Source of the DNA: Amycolatopsis sp. MtRt-6
GTDB lineage: Bacteria > Actinomycetota > Actinomycetes > Mycobacteriales > Pseudonocardiaceae
NCBI RefSeq assembly: GCF_017308975.1
Contig: NZ_JADWPD010000016.1
Location: 1-64,000 of the forward strand
Direction of reading: 5' to 3'
DNA length: 64,000 nucleotides
This document shows, piece by piece, positions 1-8,014 of this stretch (position 1 is the stretch's first letter; each line of letters opens with the position of its first letter). The notes beneath the pieces are model-generated. The model saw only the letters and a program-made list of their open reading frames with translations. It did not search any database and had not been told where the DNA came from. Position numbers and translations under genes: made by a program.

Positions 1-4
1 GGCG

Positions 5-28
5 GGTGACCCGACACCGCGGGTCACC
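5..28. terminator. Inverted repeat beyond the zincin-like gene
   Basis: A perfect 9-bp stem (GGTGACCCG / CGGGTCACC) with a 6-nt loop lies about 20 bp past the stop of the minus-strand gene ending at 47. It has no T-tract on either side, so it may be a factor-assisted or bidirectional terminator between convergent genes. The neighbouring gene is outside the window. Confidence 0.45.
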
Positions 29-46
29 GGCCTTCCGGAACTCAGT

Positions 47-1405
47 TCAGGACTGCTTGCCGCCCTCGTCGGAGGGGGGCTCGCCCTTCTCGTCCTTCTC
101 CGCTCGCTCGGCCTTCTCCGTGCGCTCCAGCTCGGCGATCGGATCGAGGTCGTCGAGCGACCCCGCCTCACCCACCCGGTCCGCGAAGTCGATCGGCTCG
201 TCCAGGTCCTCCGCCGTCGGCATCAGGTCCGGGTGGGACCACAGGCCGTCGCGCTTCTCCAGGCCGTGCCGGTCGCCCACCAGCTTCCACAGGTTCGAGG
301 CGTCGCGCATCCGGCGGGGACGCAGCTCCAGGCCCACCAGCGTCGCGAACGTCTGCTCCGCCGGGCCGCCCGTGGCCCGGCGGCGGCGCAGCGTCTCGCG
401 CAGCGCGTCCGCTCCCGGCAGGCGGTCGCCGACCGCTTCGGCCACCGTGACGTCCACCCAGCCCTCGACCAGCGCCAGGAGCGTCTCGAGGCGACGCAGC
501 GCCACCTTCTGTTCCTCCGTCGTCTGGGGCTCCAGCAGCCCCGACGACATCGCCTCTTCGATGCTGGCCGGGTTCGACGGGTCGATGCGGCCCGCCAAGG
601 ACTCCAGGGCCGACGTGTCCACCGAAATCCCGTGGGCGAACTCCTCGACCGTCGCCAGCAGGCGCTGCCGCAACCACGGCACGTGCGTGAACAGGCGCTG
701 GTGCGCTGCCTCGCGGGCGGCCAGGAACACCAGGATCTCGCTGTTCGGCAGCTCGAGCCCCTCGGCGAACTTCTCGATGTTCGCCGGCAGCAGCGCCGAC
801 GTGCCGGCCGGGGCCAGCGGGAGACCGATCTCCGTCGACGTCAGCATCTCCGACGCCAGCTGGGCCAGCGCGTTGCCGAGCTGGGAGCCGAAGGCCATCC
901 CGCCCATCTGCCCCATCATCTGGAGCAGCGGGCCCGCGGCCTGCTTGGCCTCCTCCGGCAGCGCCTGCATCCAGGCACCGGAGATCTGCCGGGCCACCGG
1001 GTCGCACAGCCGCTGCCACGTCGGGAGCGTCTTCTCCACCCAGGACCGCGGCGACCAGGCGACCGTCGACGTCGCGCCGGCCGGGAACACCGTGGCCGCG
1101 TCGAGCCACAGCTCGGCCAGGTGGGCCGCGTCGCGGACCGCCGCGTTCGCGTCGTCGCCGCCGCGGAAGCCGAGCTTGCTCTCGCCGGTGTTGCCGGCGC
1201 TGCCCAGCGTCTGCAGGGCGATCTGCTTGGCGAGGTCGTAGTTCACCGGCCCGCTGGAGCTGCCGGCCTGGCTGAGCATCTGGCCCAGCTGGCTCAGCAT
1301 CTGCCCGAGCTGGTTGAAGGCCTCGGCGCCGGAGGGCTCCGGAGGCTCGTTCTCACCTCGTTTGTCGGGATCGGAAGGTCCGAAGCCGAACGGGGGTTTG
1401 CTCAT
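47..1405 (-). CDS. Zinc-dependent metalloprotease-like protein (DUF2342/zincin_2 family)
   Basis: A 452-aa protein of the actinobacterial zincin_2/DUF2342 family, annotated elsewhere as a putative hydrolase or zinc-dependent metalloprotease. The N-terminus (residues 1-55) is Pro/Glu-rich and then Gln/Met-rich, with a repeated QLGQMLS. The helical family domain runs from about residue 55 to 420, and the tail is charged (ERTEKAERAEKDEK). At the expected HExxH position the sequence reads R231-E-A-A-H235, so the glutamate and second histidine are kept but the first histidine is Arg. I chose the ATG at 1405 rather than the in-frame ATG 66 bp upstream because MSKPPFGFG is the usual family start and a TACGGT -10-like box lies 6 nt before it. 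It is divergent from the PDZ protease gene. No signal peptide is visible, so it is probably cytoplasmic. The substrate is unknown. Confidence 0.85.
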   Translation of the reverse strand: MSKPPFGFGPSDPDKRGENEPPEPSGAEAFNQLGQMLSQLGQMLSQAGSSSGPVNYDLAKQIALQTLGSAGNTGESKLGFRGGDDANAAVRDAAHLAELWLDAATVFPAGATSTVAWSPRSWVEKTLPTWQRLCDPVARQISGAWMQALPEEAKQAAGPLLQMMGQMGGMAFGSQLGNALAQLASEMLTSTEIGLPLAPAGTSALLPANIEKFAEGLELPNSEILVFLAAREAAHQRLFTHVPWLRQRLLATVEEFAHGISVDTSALESLAGRIDPSNPASIEEAMSSGLLEPQTTEEQKVALRRLETLLALVEGWVDVTVAEAVGDRLPGADALRETLRRRRATGGPAEQTFATLVGLELRPRRMRDASNLWKLVGDRHGLEKRDGLWSHPDLMPTAEDLDEPIDFADRVGEAGSLDDLDPIAELERTEKAERAEKDEKGEPPSDEGGKQS

Positions 1406-1493
1406 GCGTCCACCGTACGCGGGTCGGGGCCCGTCGAGCGCGTCAACCGGACCCATGTGCGTGGCCTTCACCGGGAAGCGAACGCGGTCACCG

Positions 1494-1499
1494 TACGCT
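1494..1499 (+). promoter_or_regulatory. -10 element (TACGCT) of the PDZ protease gene
   Basis: TACGCT ends 7 nt before the GTG start at 1507, placing the likely transcription start at or next to the start codon. No Shine-Dalgarno sequence fits in that gap, so the mRNA is probably leaderless. I see no clear -35 element. Confidence 0.5.
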
Positions 1500-1506
1500 G
1501 TCGGTC

Positions 1507-2613
1507 GTGACCAAGTCCTCCGAGGAGACCGCCCCCGCGAAGAGCGCCCCGGAACTCGCCGCGGAGCCGGCCGGCGAGGCCCGCCGGATGACCCGCCGTG
1601 GCTGGACGCTCGTGGTCAGCGGCTCGCTGTTCCTGATCTTCGTGGTGCTCGGCTCGGTCGTGCCGGTGCCGTTCGTGGCGATCAGCCCCGGCCCGACCTA
1701 CGACACGCTCGGTCGCGACGCCGCCGGCAACCCCGTCATCCAGGTCACCGGGCACGAGACCCACCCGACCACCGGCGAGCTGCGGATGACGACCGTCTCC
1801 CTGCACGACGGCGTCACCCTCTTCCAGGGCCTCGGCTTCTGGGCGAGCGGCCGCTACGCGCTCGCCCCGCGCGAGGAGTACTTCAAGCCGGGCGAGACGA
1901 ACGAGCAGGTCAAGCAGGAGAACATCCAGCAGCTGCAGGACTCGCAGACGAACGCCCAGGTCGCCGCCCTGCGCAAGCTCGGCAACCCGATCAAGGTGGT
2001 GGCGAAGCAGATCGTCTCCGGCAGCCCGGCCGACCACGTGCTCTCGCCCGGCGACAAGCTGATCACCGTCAACGGCAAGAAGATCGTCGAGGCCGCCGAC
2101 GTGCGCGCCGCGCTCGCCGGCACCCTGCCCGGCCAGACCGTCCAGATCACCTTCCAGTCGGACGGCCAGCCCGAACGCACCGTGCCGCTCACCCTCGCCG
2201 CGCGCCCCGACCGCAAGGAGGGCTTCATCGGCCTCACCGCGGCCGACCGCGCCGACGTGCCGTTCACCGTCAACATCTCCCTGCAGGACGTCGGCGGCCC
2301 GTCGGCCGGGCTGATGTTCACCCTCGCCATCATCGACCGGCTCAAGGGCGACGACATCGCGGGCGGGCGGCACATCGCCGGCACCGGCGAGATCACCGAG
2401 ACCGGCGAGGTCGGCCCGATCGGGGGGATCTCGTTCAAGGTCATCGGCGCCCGCGAAGCAGGCGCCACCGACTTCCTGGTGCCCGCGCACAACTGTGCCG
2501 AGGCCAAGACCACCGCACCAGCCGGGCTCAACCTCATCAAGGTGTCCACACTGGACGACGCGCTCGCCCAGCTGGCCAACCTGAAGGCGGGCCGCCCGAC
2601 GGCTTCCTGCTAG
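1507..2613 (+). CDS. Membrane-anchored PDZ/Lon-like serine protease (YlbL family)
   Basis: A 368-aa protein with a cytoplasmic N-terminus of about 30 residues, one membrane segment (about 34-55), a PDZ domain (about 160-230) and a C-terminal Lon-type protease domain. The catalytic serine is S266 in DVGGPSAG and the lysine is K311 in GGISFK, the Ser-Lys dyad of the S16 family. Family knowledge: this is the actinobacterial relative of Bacillus YlbL, an extracytoplasmic protease. The start is GTG 1507, 7 nt after a TACGCT -10-like box, suggesting leaderless translation. Its 3' end overlaps the convergent PPA1309 gene by 4 bp. The position beside the PPA1309 and UPF0182 genes is, from general knowledge, a conserved actinobacterial neighbourhood. 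Confidence 0.9.
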   Translation: MTKSSEETAPAKSAPELAAEPAGEARRMTRRGWTLVVSGSLFLIFVVLGSVVPVPFVAISPGPTYDTLGRDAAGNPVIQVTGHETHPTTGELRMTTVSLHDGVTLFQGLGFWASGRYALAPREEYFKPGETNEQVKQENIQQLQDSQTNAQVAALRKLGNPIKVVAKQIVSGSPADHVLSPGDKLITVNGKKIVEAADVRAALAGTLPGQTVQITFQSDGQPERTVPLTLAARPDRKEGFIGLTAADRADVPFTVNISLQDVGGPSAGLMFTLAIIDRLKGDDIAGGRHIAGTGEITETGEVGPIGGISFKVIGAREAGATDFLVPAHNCAEAKTTAPAGLNLIKVSTLDDALAQLANLKAGRPTASC

Positions 2614-3155
2614 GGCAGCAGCGTGGCCTTCAGCGCTTCCACCAGGTTCGGTGCCAGGTCGGGGCTTTCCACGATCTCGTCCATCGTCTCGTCGGTGCCG
2701 GCCCCGCGCAGCCGCATGACGCAGGCGCCCTCGCCGTCGCGCACGACGGCCGCCACCAGACGGGCCTCCGTGCGCTGCGGGTGGTCGGCGGCCGCGCGGC
2801 GGAGGCTCTCGGCGTCCGCCTCGGCGACGTCCGGCAGCTCCGACTCCGAGCCCGGCGGCAGCACGATGATCTCCTGGGCCAGCGCGCACCCGATGACGAG
2901 GTCGGGCCAGGCGATCCGGCCCAGCGCCTCGGCGAGGTCGCCCTCGGGCAGCGCTTCCTGGGCCACCGGCGTCAGCGGGTTCGCCCGGTCCAGCTGCCCG
3001 GCCAGCTCCGGCTGCTCGTCGAGCAGCGCCGCCGTCGGCACCAGCGCGAACAGCTGCGGAGGCTGGTCCCAGCCGCCCGCCGCCATGAACTCCTCGATCT
3101 CACGGGCGAGCGCGGCCACGCCGGCCTGTCGCGCTTCGTTCGCTGCCATGCGCAC
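2610..3155 (-). CDS. PPA1309 family protein
   Basis: A 181-aa acidic soluble protein without signal peptide or membrane segments. It matches the uncharacterised actinobacterial PPA1309 family in length and in the sequence blocks WDQPPQLFALVPT and MRLRGAGTDETMDEI. An alternative start two codons downstream (MAANEARQ, ATG ending at 3149) is equally likely. It is convergent with the PDZ protease gene and divergent from the UPF0182 gene. Its job is unknown. I see no catalytic motif. The family assignment comes from recalled sequence similarity and neighbourhood. Confidence 0.8.
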   Translation of the reverse strand: MRMAANEARQAGVAALAREIEEFMAAGGWDQPPQLFALVPTAALLDEQPELAGQLDRANPLTPVAQEALPEGDLAEALGRIAWPDLVIGCALAQEIIVLPPGSESELPDVAEADAESLRRAAADHPQRTEARLVAAVVRDGEGACVMRLRGAGTDETMDEIVESPDLAPNLVEALKATLLP

Positions 3156-3298
3156 ATCGTGTCAGGTCGGCCGGGGCGCAGCCGCCGCGAGTCCGGTTTG
3201 GGCGGGTCCCGGGAACTTCACCGGGCATCCGTAGAGTTAGGGAATCAGGGGGCGCACGCGCCCCTGTTCAGGTATTGACGAAGACAGGAGCGTGTGCC

Positions 3299-6200
3299 GT
3301 GGCGACTCGGCCCCCGGTGAGCCTGCCAAAGCTGTCCCGGCGGAGCCGGATCCTCCTCATCATCGCCGCGGTGATCGTGCTGGCGTTGCTGCTCGGAGCC
3401 CGCCTCCTCGACACGTACGTCGACTGGCTGTGGTTCGGCGAAGTCGGCGCGCGGTCGGTGTTCACCACGCAGGTGGTGACCCGGATCATCCTGTTCTTCG
3501 CCGTCGGCCTGCTGGTCGGCGGCGCGCTGGCGGTCAGCCTGATGATCGCCTACCGCACCCGCCCGGTGTTCGTGCCGATCTCCGGCGCCGACGACCCGCT
3601 GGCGCGCTACCGCTCGGCGATCGTCGCCCGGATCCGCCTCTTCGGCATCGGCATCCCGGTGCTCACCGGCCTCATCGCCGGCCTCTCCGCGCAGGGCGAC
3701 TGGCAGGTCGTGCAGCTGTTCCTCAACGGCACCTCGTTCGGCCAGACCGACCCCGAGTTCGGCAAGGACGTCGGCTTCTACGCCTTCGACCTGCCGTTCT
3801 ACAACTGGCTCCTCGGCTGGCTGTTCATCACCGTCGTCATCTCCTTCTTCGGCGCGCTGATCTCGCACTACGTCTTCGGCGGCATCCGGCTGGCCGGCAA
3901 GGGCGGCCAGCTCGCCGGCCCGACCCGCGCGCAGCTCGCCATCACCGTCGGCCTCTTCGTGCTCCTGAAGGCCGTCGAGTACTTCTTCGACCGGTACAAC
4001 CTGCTGCTGTCCGACCGCGGTGCCCCGCTGTTCATCGGCGCCACCTACACCGACCTCAACGCGGTGCTGCCGGCCAAGCTGATCCTGCTGTGCATCTCGG
4101 TGATCTGCGCGATCGCGTTCTTCGCCGGCGCCTTCCTGCGCAACCTGCAGCTCCCGGCCATCTCGCTCGTGCTGCTGATCCTGTCCGGCATCCTCGTCGG
4201 CGTCGCCTGGCCCGCCATCCTCGACCAGTTCTCGGTGAAGCCGAACGCCAACGAGAAGGAAGCGGCGTCCATCCAGCGCAACATGGACGCCACCCGCCGC
4301 GCCTACGGCCTCACCGACGTCCAGTACCAGCCCTACACGGGCAAGTCGGACGCCACCCCGGACCAGATCAAGAGCGACACCGGGACGATGTCGAACATCC
4401 GGCTGCTCGACCCGAACATCCTCTCCGACACCTTCACCCAGCGCGTCGGCCGCGAGAACTTCTACGGCTTCCCGGCCAAGCTGGACATCGACCGCTACAC
4501 CGTCGGCGGCGTGACGCAGGACTACATCGTCGCGGCCAAGGAGATCAAGACCGAGGGCCTGACCGGCAACCAGACCAGCTGGATCAACAAGCACCTCGTC
4601 TACACCCACGGCAACGGCTTCGTCGTCGCGCCCGCCAACACCATCGACCGCGCGGTCAAGGACGCCAACTCCGACGGCGGCTACCCGATCGCCACGACCA
4701 GTGACACGCAGAACCCGGCGGGGGCCGGCGCACCCGCGCCCGGCCAGCCCGGCATCGAGGTCAAGGAACCCCGCATCTACTACGGCGAGCTGTCCGCGGC
4801 GCAATCCGACTACGCCATCGTCGGCGGCACGTCCGGCAACGCGCCCGGCGAGTACGACACCGCCACCGACCGCTACACCTACAAGGGCACCGGCGGCGTC
4901 CCCATCGACAACTTGTTCAACCGCCTCGCCTTCGCCGCCGAGTACGGCGAACGGAACATCCTGTTCTCCGACGCCATCGGCGACAACTCCAAGATCATGT
5001 ACAACCGCGACCCGCGCGACCGCGTCAGCAAGGTCGCGCCGTGGCTGACCCTCGACGGCGACCCGTACCCGGCGGTCGTCGACGGCAAGATCCAGTGGAT
5101 CATCGACGGCTACACCACGCTCAACAACTTCCCGTACGCCCAGCAGACCCAGCTCGGCGCGGCCACCAACGACTCCCTCACCGGCGTCGCCCGGCAGGCC
5201 AACAGCTCCATCAACTACATCCGCAACTCGGTCAAAGCCACCGTCGACGCCTTCAACGGCACCGTCACGCTGTACTCGATCGACGACAAGGAACCGGTCC
5301 TCAACGCCTGGGAGAAGGTCTTCCCCGGGCTCGTGAAGCCCAGCTCCGAGATCTCCCCGGACCTGCGCGCCCACTTCCGCTACCCCGAGGACCTCTTCAA
5401 GATCCAGCGTGAGCTGCTGTCGCGCTACCACGTCAGCAACCCGCAGGAGTTCTACTCGCAGCAGGCCTTCTGGAGCGTCCCGCAGGACCCGACCGCCGAA
5501 GGCGGCTCCAACCCGGCCGCGGCCGGCGCGGCCAACCAGCCCGGCTACTACGTCCTCGCCGACACCCCCGGCCAGACCAAGCCGACGTTCCAGCTGACCA
5601 GCTCCCTGACCGGTCTCCAACGCCAATACCTCGCGTCCTGGATGTCGGTGTCCTCCGACCCAGCCGACTACGGCAAGATCCGCGTCCTCCAGCTACCCAG
5701 CGCGGCCACCGGAGCCACCCAGGTCGACGGCCCGGTCCAAGTCCAGAACCGCTTCCAGAGCGACTCCCGCGTCGCCCAGGACCGCACCCTGTTCAACAAC
5801 CCCAACGTCACCCCCATCTACGGCAACCTGATCACGCTCCCGGTCGCCGACGGCTTCCTCTACGTCGAACCCGTCTACATCCGGCAACGCAACCAGAACA
5901 GCTACCCGCAGCTGGCCCGCGTCCTCGTCTCCTACGGACCCAAGGTCGGCTACGGCGCCACCCTCCAGGAAGCCCTCGACCAGGTCTTCGGCGCCGGCAC
6001 CGGCGAAGCCACCACCACGCCACCCCAAGCCGGCCAGCCGACGACCAACCCCCCGACATCCACGAACCCGACCACCACCCCGCCCCCCGGCAGCGGCGGC
6101 GGCAACGCGGCCCTCGACCGGGCAGTCGCCGACATCCAGTCGGCCCTCGCCAAGCTCAAAGCCGCCCAGCAATCCGGCAACTTCACCGACCAAGGCGCCG

Positions 6201-6301
6201 CACTGGCCGCCCTCGACGCCGCCGCCAAGGCCTACGAAGCAGCCAAGACCGCGGCACCCGGCACCAGTACGGCACCACCCAGCACCCAGCCCGGAGGGTG
6301 A
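3299..6301 (+). CDS. UPF0182 family large membrane protein
   Basis: About 1000 aa. The N-terminal third has seven hydrophobic segments: residues about 15-40, 55-85, 110-135, 160-190, 210-230, 260-280 and 285-310, numbered from the GTG start. A long, mostly hydrophilic extracytoplasmic domain follows (about 320-880), then a Pro/Thr-rich linker and a short Ala-rich helical tail. This is the layout of the UPF0182/COG1615 family, common in actinobacteria and of unknown function. The GTG at 3299 is preferred over a TTG at 3275 because AGGAG (3286-3290) sits 8 nt upstream. The preceding 143 bp hold a TAGAGT box near 3232. No enzyme motif is recognised. Confidence 0.9.
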   Translation: MATRPPVSLPKLSRRSRILLIIAAVIVLALLLGARLLDTYVDWLWFGEVGARSVFTTQVVTRIILFFAVGLLVGGALAVSLMIAYRTRPVFVPISGADDPLARYRSAIVARIRLFGIGIPVLTGLIAGLSAQGDWQVVQLFLNGTSFGQTDPEFGKDVGFYAFDLPFYNWLLGWLFITVVISFFGALISHYVFGGIRLAGKGGQLAGPTRAQLAITVGLFVLLKAVEYFFDRYNLLLSDRGAPLFIGATYTDLNAVLPAKLILLCISVICAIAFFAGAFLRNLQLPAISLVLLILSGILVGVAWPAILDQFSVKPNANEKEAASIQRNMDATRRAYGLTDVQYQPYTGKSDATPDQIKSDTGTMSNIRLLDPNILSDTFTQRVGRENFYGFPAKLDIDRYTVGGVTQDYIVAAKEIKTEGLTGNQTSWINKHLVYTHGNGFVVAPANTIDRAVKDANSDGGYPIATTSDTQNPAGAGAPAPGQPGIEVKEPRIYYGELSAAQSDYAIVGGTSGNAPGEYDTATDRYTYKGTGGVPIDNLFNRLAFAAEYGERNILFSDAIGDNSKIMYNRDPRDRVSKVAPWLTLDGDPYPAVVDGKIQWIIDGYTTLNNFPYAQQTQLGAATNDSLTGVARQANSSINYIRNSVKATVDAFNGTVTLYSIDDKEPVLNAWEKVFPGLVKPSSEISPDLRAHFRYPEDLFKIQRELLSRYHVSNPQEFYSQQAFWSVPQDPTAEGGSNPAAAGAANQPGYYVLADTPGQTKPTFQLTSSLTGLQRQYLASWMSVSSDPADYGKIRVLQLPSAATGATQVDGPVQVQNRFQSDSRVAQDRTLFNNPNVTPIYGNLITLPVADGFLYVEPVYIRQRNQNSYPQLARVLVSYGPKVGYGATLQEALDQVFGAGTGEATTTPPQAGQPTTNPPTSTNPTTTPPPGSGGGNAALDRAVADIQSALAKLKAAQQSGNFTDQGAALAALDAAAKAYEAAKTAAPGTSTAPPSTQPGG

Positions 6302-6327
6302 CGTCGGTAACCGAAGCGGCACCTGCT

Positions 6328-6357
6328 TTGCACCCGCCCGAAAGGCAGGCGTAAGGT
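6328..6357 (+). promoter_or_regulatory. Promoter of the first initiator tRNA
   Basis: TTGCAC (6328-6333) and TAAGGT (6352-6357) are separated by 18 bp. The -10 ends 11 bp before the mature tRNA 5' end. This fits a housekeeping sigma-70-type promoter. Confidence 0.6.
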
Positions 6358-6368
6358 AGGTGCCACGA

Positions 6369-6442
6369 CGCGGGGTGGAGCAGCTCGGTAGCTCGCTGGG
6401 CTCATAACCCAGAGGTCGCAGGTTCAAATCCTGTCCCCGCTA
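6369..6442 (+). tRNA. Initiator tRNA-fMet (CAU), copy 1
   Basis: A 74-nt cloverleaf with anticodon CAT. It has the initiator hallmarks: a mismatched first acceptor pair (C1 opposite U72) and three consecutive G:C pairs in the anticodon stem (CTGGG / CCCAG). The 3' CCA is not encoded, because the sequence continues CAGAGG after the discriminator A. It is identical to the second copy at 6995. A rho-independent terminator follows at 6452. Confidence 0.96.
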
Positions 6443-6451
6443 CAGAGGTAG

Positions 6452-6491
6452 GAGGCGTGTGCTCGCGGAAATCGCGAGCCACGCCTCTTTT
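6452..6491 (+). terminator. Rho-independent terminator of initiator tRNA copy 1
   Basis: A long stem (GAGGCGTG then GCTCGCG, closed by GAAAT, with the matching CGCGAGC and CACGCCTC) is followed by TTTT. Nearly the same terminator design follows the second tRNA copy. Confidence 0.85.
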
Positions 6492-6501
6492 CGCATTGCT
6501 T

Positions 6502-6968
6502 CTGGGGGTCGGACCCCCAGACCCCCGCCAGGGGGGCTTCGCCGCCCCTGGACCCCCCTGCGGTGGGCTGGGTTGGGTGGCTGGGTGGGTGGGTGGGTGG
6601 GTGGGTGTTCGGTGCCGGGGTTTTGTTGCCGCTCTTTTGTTTGCTGTGTGGGGCCGGGGCTTCTGTGGCTACGACTACCTCTGTTTGTGGCTGGGGGGCT
6701 GGGGTTTTTGGTCGTTGGGGCCAGGTTCCTTTGTGGAATGGGTTGGCTGCGTTCGGGAGTGTCTGTCCGCGACTGTCGCGAACGAGGCCGGGGGCTTCGC
6801 TGTTCGGGTCTTCGAGTGCCTGTTTGCTCGTGCATTCGCTCGCGCACCGCTCCGCGGTTCGGGGGTGGGGCTGTCGTGGTCCTCAGTGGAGCGGCTTGGG
6901 GGCTGGGGGTGTGTTGTTGCTGGTCAAGGGGGTTTTGGGACCCCCCTGTAATGGGCTTGGGGGGTCCG
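6502..6968. repeat. RNA-associated G/C repeat and G-rich spacer between the two initiator tRNAs
   Basis: This 550-bp non-coding gap starts with a compound inverted repeat: CTGGGGGTC-G-GACCCCCAG (6502-6520), then CCAGGGG / CCCCTGG (6528-6551). A G/T-rich plus strand follows, with a run of GGGT units at about 6571-6605, ending in a perfect 9-bp inverted repeat GGACCCCCC / GGGGGGTCC (6938-6967). The 5' module recurs almost base for base after the tmRNA at 17095-17149. I see no convincing gene inside, since its reading frames only translate the repeats. Confidence 0.7.
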
Positions 6969-6970
6969 TG

Positions 6971-6976
6971 TAATCT
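6971..6976 (+). promoter_or_regulatory. -10-like element of initiator tRNA copy 2
   Basis: TAATCT lies 18 nt upstream of the mature tRNA 5' end, directly after the 6938-6967 inverted repeat. No matching -35 element is evident, so the assignment is tentative. Confidence 0.4.
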
Positions 6977-6994
6977 ATTCGAGTACCACAACGG

Positions 6995-7071
6995 CGCGGG
7001 GTGGAGCAGCTCGGTAGCTCGCTGGGCTCATAACCCAGAGGTCGCAGGTTCAAATCCTGTCCCCGCTACCA
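6995..7071 (+). tRNA. Initiator tRNA-fMet (CAU), copy 2, CCA encoded
   Basis: Identical in its 74-nt body to copy 1, with the same C1/U72 mismatch and GGG:CCC anticodon stem. Unlike copy 1, the 3' CCA is genome-encoded (7069-7071). It is followed at once by its own terminator. Confidence 0.96.
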
Positions 7072-7075
7072 CCAA

Positions 7076-7116
7076 GAGGCGCGTTCTCGGGAAATCCGGG
7101 AACGCGCCTCTTTTTT
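7076..7116 (+). terminator. Rho-independent terminator of initiator tRNA copy 2
   Basis: The stem GAGGCGCGTTC / GAACGCGCCTC with an inner TCGG/CCGG extension and GAAAT loop is followed by six T residues. The GAAAT loop and GAGGCG stem base are shared with the terminator of copy 1. Confidence 0.9.
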
Positions 7117-7450
7117 CATGTTGGGGCGGCTTTTGCTGCTGAACCTTCCGTCCGGACTGCGGAAAGCTGCGGATCCCACGATGTGGACGTCCGGTTTGGG
7201 TGGTTGCGGTGCGTGTCCGCGGTGCGCCAAGCCGGGGAGTGCCGGCCGCCGAACTCACCTGCCTGGAGGCTCCGGGGCGGCCCGCGTGCGTCTGGTTGGA
7301 CCAAAATTTCCTGGGAGCGGTTGCAGAGCGTATTCAGGTCCACAGTGGACCTGGTCGCATTGGGCCGAACGAGGGGATCTCACTAGCCACAATGGACAGA
7401 TACGCTGACCACTGTGGACACAGCGGCCGATAAGTGGGAATCTAGGAGGC
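7117..7450. other. Intergenic region upstream of the PadR gene
   Basis: About 330 bp without a credible gene. It holds one exact copy of the palindrome GTCCACAGTGGAC (7338-7350) and a near copy, GACCACTGTGGAC (7408-7420), 70 bp apart, the second about 30 bp before the PadR start. They could be operator sites for the PadR protein, but the same palindrome is scattered through unrelated genes in this window. Otherwise I see nothing in it. Confidence 0.5.
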
Positions 7451-7951
7451 GTGTCCGAATTGAATGCAACAGCCGCCGCCCTGCTCGGTCTGCTCCACGA
7501 CGGTCCCGCCACCGGCGGGCAGCTCGTCGCCGGAGCCGGAGAGCGGTTCGGTGCCTTCTTCAGCGTCACCCGCAGCCAGGTGTACCGGGAGCTCCCGGCG
7601 CTGTCCAAGGAAGGCCTCGTCCGGCTCGGCAAGCAGGGCCCGCGCTCCAGCCAGCAGTACCTGATCACCGCCGCCGGCAAGAAGGCCTTCAAGGCCTGGC
7701 TGACCTCCGAAGCCGGCCCCGACCACCTGCGCAGCCCGCTCATCCTGCGGCTCGTGCACGCCGGCTCGCTGACGGCGAAGCAGCGCCAGACGCTGCTCGA
7801 CTCCGCCCGGGCCAGCTACAGCCAGCAGCTCGACGACGCCAAGGCGGCCACCAAGGCGGCCGAGGGGCCGTACGAGAAGGCCGTCGCCGAGTTCGCCCAG
7901 GCGCAGGCCAAGGCCGCGCTGAAGCTGCTCGACGCCATCCCCGCGGCCTGA
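7451..7951 (+). CDS. PadR-family transcriptional regulator
   Basis: A 166-aa protein with an N-terminal winged helix (residues about 5-80, including FFSVTRSQVYRELPALSKEG) typical of PadR, and a C-terminal helical, Ala/Lys-rich dimerisation region (about 95-160). The annotated-style start is GTG 7451, but AGGAGG at 7444-7449 ends only one base before it. The in-frame TTG at 7460 (spacing 10 nt) is the better-placed start, giving LNATAAALLG. PadR proteins usually repress a neighbouring gene or themselves. No obvious target other than prfB lies downstream, and a strong terminator separates the two. Confidence 0.85.
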   Translation: MSELNATAAALLGLLHDGPATGGQLVAGAGERFGAFFSVTRSQVYRELPALSKEGLVRLGKQGPRSSQQYLITAAGKKAFKAWLTSEAGPDHLRSPLILRLVHAGSLTAKQRQTLLDSARASYSQQLDDAKAATKAAEGPYEKAVAEFAQAQAKAALKLLDAIPAA

Positions 7952-7961
7952 GGTTCGCGCG

Positions 7962-7996
7962 CCCGCGACCGGTCCCCGCAACCGGTCGCGGGTTTT
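7962..7996 (+). terminator. Rho-independent terminator after padR
   Basis: A perfect 12-bp stem CCCGCGACCGGT / ACCGGTCGCGGG with a 7-nt loop, followed by TTTT. It ends about 18 nt before the prfB start codon. Confidence 0.9.
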
Positions 7997-8000
7997 GCCG

Positions 8001-8006
8001 TAACCT
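8001..8006 (+). promoter_or_regulatory. -10 element of prfB
   Basis: TAACCT ends 8 nt before the GTG at 8015. Because the padR terminator ends at 7996, prfB needs its own promoter, and the geometry implies a leaderless transcript. Confidence 0.5.
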
Positions 8007-8014
8007 TGACAAAC

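Noticed and set aside
6369..7071. tRNA-linked genomic island attachment site
   Set aside because: The repeated sequence is two whole tRNA genes only 550 bp apart with no integrase or cargo between them.
6457..7142. Gly/Trp-rich proteins between the tRNA genes
   Set aside because: These frames translate the G-rich repeat and run through a tRNA gene. Codon composition is unlike the real genes.
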